Source: Actinobacteria bacterium UBA4719
GTDB taxonomy: Bacteria; Actinomycetota; Actinomycetes; Actinomycetales; Dermatophilaceae
DNA length: 10,213 nt
Direction of reading: 5' to 3'
Assembly: GCA_002404345.1 (NCBI GenBank)
Contig: DHJN01000160.1
Coordinates: 6,651 to 16,863, forward strand
This document shows positions 6,298-10,213 of the stretch, one piece after another. Made by a program: the position numbers and the translations under genes. The notes beneath the pieces were generated by a model. That model was not told where the DNA came from. It saw only the letters and a program-made list of their open reading frames with translations, and did not search any database. Position 1 is the stretch's first letter. Every line of letters starts with the position of its first letter.

Positions 6298-6340
6298 TGC
6301 CTGCCTGACTGCTCCCCTACCTGACTATGGTGGCTGCGCC

Positions 6341-7933
6341 CTAGCCGGCAAGGTCTCGGTGGCGGAACGCCGCGGATCCACCCGCGAGGAGTGCGCCGGC
6401 GACCATCGTCAACCACACGATTCCGGCCAGCTTCGCATCCGGCCCGGGCAGCACCGGGGAGTGGGTGAATGGGCTGAAGTCCATTACCCATCGGGGCAGT
6501 CCCCACAGCTGGCCGAACTCAGCGACCACGATGAACGCGGCATAAGCTCCCCACCCGACCGCGGTCGCATGAGGCCACACGCCCCAAACGGCCACGACCA
6601 GACCGACCAGGACCCAGGCAGCCGGGATCCGGGCGAGGGCCGCAACTGTGATGCGGAGGACCTGGCTGGAGTCGCCGACCGCGAGGGCATGGCCGAGTCC
6701 GGTTGTCACCCCAGCGACCAGCAGTAGCCAGGCAACTCCGGCCAGGGCAAGCAGCCAGTGGCTGGCGGCCCACGGGATGCGCGGTGAAGCGGTGGCCAGG
6801 ACGGCTTCGGCGTGGCCGGCGGACTCCTCCGTGCCCAGCCTCGCGACCGCCGAGATCCCGTAGGCGGCGACGATCGTGCTGAACAGACCCAGCTCCGCGG
6901 CCAGGAAGGCATCAGTCAGGCCCTGTTCGCCGCCAAGCTGTTGGATGATCTTGGCCATCCCGGGGGAGTCCAGCAGACCTGCGACGTTGTGTGCGATCGA
7001 GCCCATCACGAAGGCCAGAAGGGCGGAGCCCGCCGTCCAGGCGAGCAGCAAAGGGCGCTGCAGCCGCCACGCCAGACCGATGGGGGAGCTGAGCCGGCCA
7101 ACGGCCGGGCCGGGCTGGTCGCGTAGCAGTCCGGAACCAAGATCGCGCCGGCGGCGCAGCGCGAACGAGGCGGGCATCAGCAGTGCGGTCGCGGCCAGGG
7201 GCAGCACGAGAACCGACCAACGGTCACCGGCGAAGGCCCGGATCTGCTGGTTCCAGCCGATCGGGGAGAGCCAGGAGAGCCAGCCGGGCCCGGCCTCGGC
7301 CAGGTCGCCGATCGCTCTCGCCATGTAGGCCAACGCGATGACCATGAAACCCAGACCGTTTGCCGCCCGGCCGCCCGTCGTCGCCTGCGCCGCCACCGCG
7401 GCTACCGCGGCGAAGCACAGGCCGGTCGCGGCCCAGCCGGCGCCGAAGACCAGCGAACCGCTGATCGGCAGCCCCGCCCCCGCCAGCCCGGCGGCTGCCA
7501 ACAGGCCCATCAGGGCGCTGGCGCCACCCACCACCAACAGTGCGGCTGCCAGGGGAGCCGCCCGGCCCACAACCCCGGCACCGACCAGTTCCAGTCTGCC
7601 GGTCTCCTCCTCGGCCCGAGTGTGCCGCACCACCAGGATGACCATGAGGACGGACAGCAGCGCGGCATACACCGCTGTCATCTTGATCATGGCCAGTGCG
7701 CCCAGGGACGTCGGGTCGTAGATCGGCCCGTAGAGGGCAACCAGAGCTGCCGTGGAGTTGATCGTGTTCGCGGCCGCGATCCGGGAGGATTCGTCGGGGT
7801 ACAGGTCGACGGTTGCCGTGGCGGAGAACGTGGCGATCGCCACGAAGAAGCCGACCCACGCCGGTATCAGCCAGCGGTCGCGGCGCAGAGCCAGTCGTAC
7901 CAACGCCGCCGTCCCGGTCAGCTCGCCCGTCAT
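6341..7933 (-). CDS. ABC exporter permease (TnrB3-like, polyketide-antibiotic exporter type)
   Basis: The 530-aa integral membrane protein carries about twelve hydrophobic segments from residue 23 to 522, the size and pattern of actinobacterial permeases annotated as exporters of polyketide antibiotics (TnrB3-like). It seems built from two related halves: [18 protein letters not shown] (103-120) is echoed by [18 protein letters not shown] (364-381). Each follows a hydrophobic block and precedes an arginine and a further hydrophobic block. The conserved EE..G..E motif lies on the cytoplasmic side and is a likely contact with the ATPase. The start ATG overlaps the ATPase stop as ATGA, so the two are translationally coupled. 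The transported substrate is unknown and may be a drug, lipid or peptide. No biosynthetic genes are nearby. The gene ends 43 bases from the convergent small membrane gene, with no clear terminator between them. Confidence 0.9.
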   Translation of the reverse strand: MTGELTGTAALVRLALRRDRWLIPAWVGFFVAIATFSATATVDLYPDESSRIAAANTINSTAALVALYGPIYDPTSLGALAMIKMTAVYAALLSVLMVILVVRHTRAEEETGRLELVGAGVVGRAAPLAAALLVVGGASALMGLLAAAGLAGAGLPISGSLVFGAGWAATGLCFAAVAAVAAQATTGGRAANGLGFMVIALAYMARAIGDLAEAGPGWLSWLSPIGWNQQIRAFAGDRWSVLVLPLAATALLMPASFALRRRRDLGSGLLRDQPGPAVGRLSSPIGLAWRLQRPLLLAWTAGSALLAFVMGSIAHNVAGLLDSPGMAKIIQQLGGEQGLTDAFLAAELGLFSTIVAAYGISAVARLGTEESAGHAEAVLATASPRIPWAASHWLLALAGVAWLLLVAGVTTGLGHALAVGDSSQVLRITVAALARIPAAWVLVGLVVAVWGVWPHATAVGWGAYAAFIVVAEFGQLWGLPRWVMDFSPFTHSPVLPGPDAKLAGIVWLTMVAGALLAGGSAAFRHRDLAG

Positions 7934-8841
7934 GGCTGCGCTTTCTGGTAGTAACGCAGGAACAGCTCCTCGAGCGTCGGCGGCGCGCTGGTCACGGCCG
8001 TGACTCCGCCAGCGCTCATCGCCGCCATCAGCGGCGCCATGCCCCTGGCCTCCACGCTGGCGGTGATTCGTTGGCCCTGTACCACCACGTCGTGCACGCC
8101 GGGAAGGTCAGCAAGGCCTTCGGGCACGGTGGTGAGATCGGCCGATACCGTCGTGCGGGCAAGGTGGCGGAGCTGGGCCATCGTGCCGCTTTCCACCACC
8201 TCTCCATCGCGGATGATGCTCACCCGGTCGCACAGGGCCTCTACCTCGCTCAGGATGTGACTACTGAGCAGCACCGTGCGGCCATCGCCGCGCACCTCGT
8301 TGATGTAATGGCGAAACTCCTCCTCCATCAGCGGATCAAGGCCCGAAGTGGGCTCGTCCAGGAGCAGTAGCTCCACGTCGCTGGCCAACGCAGCCACCAG
8401 GGCCACTTTTTGCCGGTTCCCCTTGGAGTAGGCCCGGCCCTTCTTCGTGGGATCCAGCTCGAAGCGCTCGATGAGACTGGCCCGTCGTTGCGGCTCGAGT
8501 CCACCGCGAAGCCTGCCCAACAGGTCGATCACCTCACCGCCGGTGAGAGTGGGCCACAGCGCCACGTCGCCGGGCACGTATGCCAACCGCCGGTGCAGGT
8601 CCACCGCATCGAGCCAGGGATCACCGCCAAGGAGGCGCATGGTGCCTGCATCGGCCCGCAGCAGGCCGAGCAGGATCCGCAGGGTGGTGGTCTTTCCGGC
8701 ACCGTTGGGTCCCAGGAATCCGTGGACCTCCCCCTGAGCCACGCTCAGGTTGAGCTCGTTGAGCACCTTGGTTCGACCGAAGTGCTTGACCAGGCCGACC
8801 ACGTCGATGACTGCTGATGGGTTACCCGAAGGAGCGTCCAC
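7930..8841 (-). CDS. ABC exporter ATP-binding protein (TnrB2/CcmA-like)
   Basis: This is the ATPase partner of the downstream permease. With the GTG start at 8841 it is 303 aa, normal for the family. Walker [10 protein letters not shown] is at 44-52, Walker B LLLLDEP at 158-164, the D-loop SGLDP follows, and the H-loop histidine is His195 in LLSSHILSE. The Q-loop site reads [10 protein letters not shown] (88-97), without the usual Gln, and the signature reads YSKGNRQK (138-145) instead of LSGGQ. Both changes are, from memory, usual in this antibiotic-exporter subfamily. A regulatory C-terminal extension of about 80 residues follows. The frame is open to a GTG at 8982, but those 47 extra residues do not look like protein. 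GTG 8841 follows TACCTT by seven bases, which could be a -10 box giving a leaderless message, and no Shine-Dalgarno is evident. The start is therefore less sure than the identity. Confidence 0.9.
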   Translation of the reverse strand: MDAPSGNPSAVIDVVGLVKHFGRTKVLNELNLSVAQGEVHGFLGPNGAGKTTTLRILLGLLRADAGTMRLLGGDPWLDAVDLHRRLAYVPGDVALWPTLTGGEVIDLLGRLRGGLEPQRRASLIERFELDPTKKGRAYSKGNRQKVALVAALASDVELLLLDEPTSGLDPLMEEEFRHYINEVRGDGRTVLLSSHILSEVEALCDRVSIIRDGEVVESGTMAQLRHLARTTVSADLTTVPEGLADLPGVHDVVVQGQRITASVEARGMAPLMAAMSAGGVTAVTSAPPTLEELFLRYYQKAQP

Positions 8842-8866
8842 AGCGCCAAAGGTAGACCCAGAATCC

Positions 8867-8876
8867 CCACCGGTGG
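8867..8876. promoter_or_regulatory. Palindrome upstream of the ABC exporter genes
   Basis: CCACCGGTGG is a perfect 10-bp palindrome 25 bases upstream of the predicted ATPase start, within the probable promoter. C/G runs flank it on both sides. It is a candidate operator for a dimeric repressor. The flanks only loosely resemble copper-responsive CsoR/RicR sites, so no regulator is assigned. Confidence 0.35.
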
Positions 8877-8918
8877 AGGGGGTATCTTGGTGGGTGAGTC
8901 CCGCTTGTGCGCGCTGAT

Positions 8919-8959
8919 TTCTGGAATATCGAGAATTCTGGACTGGGGATCGATAAAAT
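8919..8959 (+). promoter_or_regulatory. Promoter region of the sensor gene with paired TTCTGGA repeats
   Basis: TAAAAT at 8954-8959 matches five of six bases of the -10 consensus, placing a start point near 8966 and a leader of about 37 bases. No good -35 is seen. Just upstream TTCTGGA occurs twice (8919-8925 and 8936-8942, 17 bases apart), and a perfect AGAATTCT palindrome lies at 8932-8939. These are candidate regulator sites in the region shared with the divergent exporter genes. Confidence 0.4.
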
Positions 8960-9002
8960 CGGTGTCCCAGGGGTTTGAGCACGACGCAGGTGAGGACGAT
9001 GG

Positions 9003-10213
9003 ATGTCGATGTTGCGCTCCGCGCTGCGTGGTCGCCTGCCGGGTCTGGTCACGGGCGCGCTGGGTGTCGTCCTGCTCGGGGTGGCGATCGCCATCACGGT
9101 GACGGCGGGCCGCGACGCCGCGCTTGCCAACATCGACAACGCGCTGACCTCTGATGCGGCCTCGCACGCCAGCGCTCTGACGGAGTACTTCCAGCGTGCG
9201 CAGAGCATCGACCTGCTCTTGGCTCAGAACTCGGCGTTCTGGCAGTTCGAGCCCGGCCGGGCTCGGCTGTCAGGGCCGCAAGTCACCATCGCCTCGGCGA
9301 AGACGAGTGAGGCGGTGGCGTACATGGTGAAGCTATACCCCGGCTGGATCAGCGAAGCCTGCATGATCAACGGCACCGGTACCGAATGGGCCCGGGTTGT
9401 GCGGGGCAGGATCGCCCCGGCGTCGGAGCTGTCAAGTCAGGAGGCCAAGAGCCCGTTCTTCGCACCGACCCTGCGGCTGCCGCAGGGCAGCGTCTACCAG
9501 GCTGCCCCGTACGTGTCCCCCGACACCCACACGTGGGTCATCTCCAACTCCACTCCGCTGGTCAGCGCCTCCGGCCGGCCGTGGGGGATGGTGCACTTCG
9601 AAATCGTTTTGGACACCTTCCGCCCGGGTGCCGACGGAGCAGATAACCAGCGCTTCTCCGACCTCATCGTGGACAACCGCACCGGTCATGTCCTTCTGGA
9701 CAGCGGACGACCGCTGGTTGGCGCAGCCAGCCTTGGCCGAGACGGGTCGGCGGGGCTGCGGGCGCTTGTCGCGCGGCCTGCTGCCAATGCCTCTGCAACG
9801 GTGGACGGACAGCGCCTGGCGGTGGCCCGGGTGCCTGTCCAGGAGAACAACCACAACTCCTGGTCTGTGGTGGTCGCGGCGCCCCCCGAGGCCATGGCGT
9901 GGTCCAGGTCGATCGGGCCCGCGCCAGTGGCGACGGCCCTGGCTGCCCTGCTGCTGCTGGCGTTCGCCGGCCTCAACCTGCGCGCCAGTAACCAGGCAAG
10001 GCATCAGGGCGAGGCGCGCTACCGGGCGCTGATCGACCAGTCCTCCGACCTGGTCCTGGTGGTCGACCGCGCCGGCCGTGCCAGCTTCGTCAGCCCGTCG
10101 GTGGACCGGCTGCTGGCCTCCCCCGACCCGGACATCTTCACGGCCGCCCTGGCTCCCGCCGACGCCGGTCTGCTCGACGTCGTCGCCGCTGTCGACCCCC
10201 TGGACCGGGCGCG
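9003..10213 (+). CDS. Membrane sensor with dCache-like extracytoplasmic domain and PAS domain (3' end beyond window)
   Basis: The frame runs open from ATG 9003 to the window end (403 codons, no stop), so the protein is truncated here. A first membrane helix (about 13-34) is followed by about 270 residues outside the membrane, with Cache-like features: [20 protein letters not shown] (108-125), then [10 protein letters not shown], then [21 protein letters not shown] (166-186) and [14 protein letters not shown] second helix (about 308-325) leads to a PAS domain opening with [21 protein letters not shown] (from about 338). This is the layout of dCache-PAS signalling proteins. The missing output could be a GGDEF/EAL domain for cyclic di-GMP or a histidine kinase, and the window cannot tell which. 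The start has AGGTGAGG ending seven bases upstream; a second in-frame ATG at 9009 is less well spaced. It is divergent from the ABC exporter genes. Confidence 0.88.
   Translation, partial: MSMLRSALRGRLPGLVTGALGVVLLGVAIAITVTAGRDAALANIDNALTSDAASHASALTEYFQRAQSIDLLLAQNSAFWQFEPGRARLSGPQVTIASAKTSEAVAYMVKLYPGWISEACMINGTGTEWARVVRGRIAPASELSSQEAKSPFFAPTLRLPQGSVYQAAPYVSPDTHTWVISNSTPLVSASGRPWGMVHFEIVLDTFRPGADGADNQRFSDLIVDNRTGHVLLDSGRPLVGAASLGRDGSAGLRALVARPAANASATVDGQRLAVARVPVQENNHNSWSVVVAAPPEAMAWSRSIGPAPVATALAALLLLAFAGLNLRASNQARHQGEARYRALIDQSSDLVLVVDRAGRASFVSPSVDRLLASPDPDIFTAALAPADAGLLDVVAAVDPLDRA

Noticed and set aside
8861..8890. Copper-responsive CsoR/RicR operator upstream of the exporter
   Set aside because: C and G runs flank the palindrome, but the TACCCC/GGGGTA symmetry of those sites is not kept, and no copper transporter is nearby.
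8842..8982. N-terminal extension of the ABC ATPase to the GTG at 8982
   Set aside because: The 47 extra residues do not resemble protein, would extend through the divergent promoter region, and make the protein longer than its family.

Overview
This is a high-GC, densely coding window in which nearly every gene starts at a clear purine-rich Shine-Dalgarno site. Its gene content (Tat-type lipoprotein multicopper oxidase, Flp-type pilin, TnrB-like ABC exporter pair, TetR regulator) points to a high-GC actinobacterium. The genus cannot be named from the sequence.

Layout. (1) 149-1591 (+): a Tat-exported, probably lipid-anchored three-domain multicopper oxidase, followed by a strong 14-bp hairpin terminator shared with the convergent gene. 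(2) 1707-1880 (-): a 57-aa Flp/type IVb prepilin. The 263-bp leader upstream of it carries a tandem 12-bp repeat and a hairpin. (3) 2144-5201 (-): three genes read in the order alpha/beta hydrolase, SDR/NmrA-like NAD(P)-binding protein (10-bp overlap), and a protein joining a SnoaL/NTF2-like domain, one membrane helix and an OmpA-like peptidoglycan-binding domain. (4) 5410-6009 (+): a divergent TetR-family regulator, followed by a 75-aa two-helix membrane protein (6070-6297). The TetR/hydrolase intergenic region holds an 18-bp near-perfect palindrome over the predicted hydrolase -35 box and three copies of GAAGGTTC. (5) 6341-8841 (-): an ABC exporter pair, ATPase then permease, joined by an ATGA overlap. 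(6) 9003-10213 (+): a divergent membrane sensor with a large extracytoplasmic dCache-like domain and the start of a PAS domain, cut by the window end.

How the genes may work together (inference). The TetR protein probably represses the hydrolase-SDR-(SnoaL-TM-OmpA) operon and perhaps itself. The operon would act on a small molecule and ends in a cell-wall-tethered protein whose cytoplasmic domain belongs to a ligand-binding or enzyme fold. The exporter and the sensor start from a shared 161-bp divergent region and may respond to related signals. No phage, transposon, CRISPR, tRNA or rRNA is visible. The least ordinary elements are the SnoaL-TM-OmpA fusion, the Flp pilin with no tad genes in view, the TetR operator layout, and the unclear start of the hydrolase.
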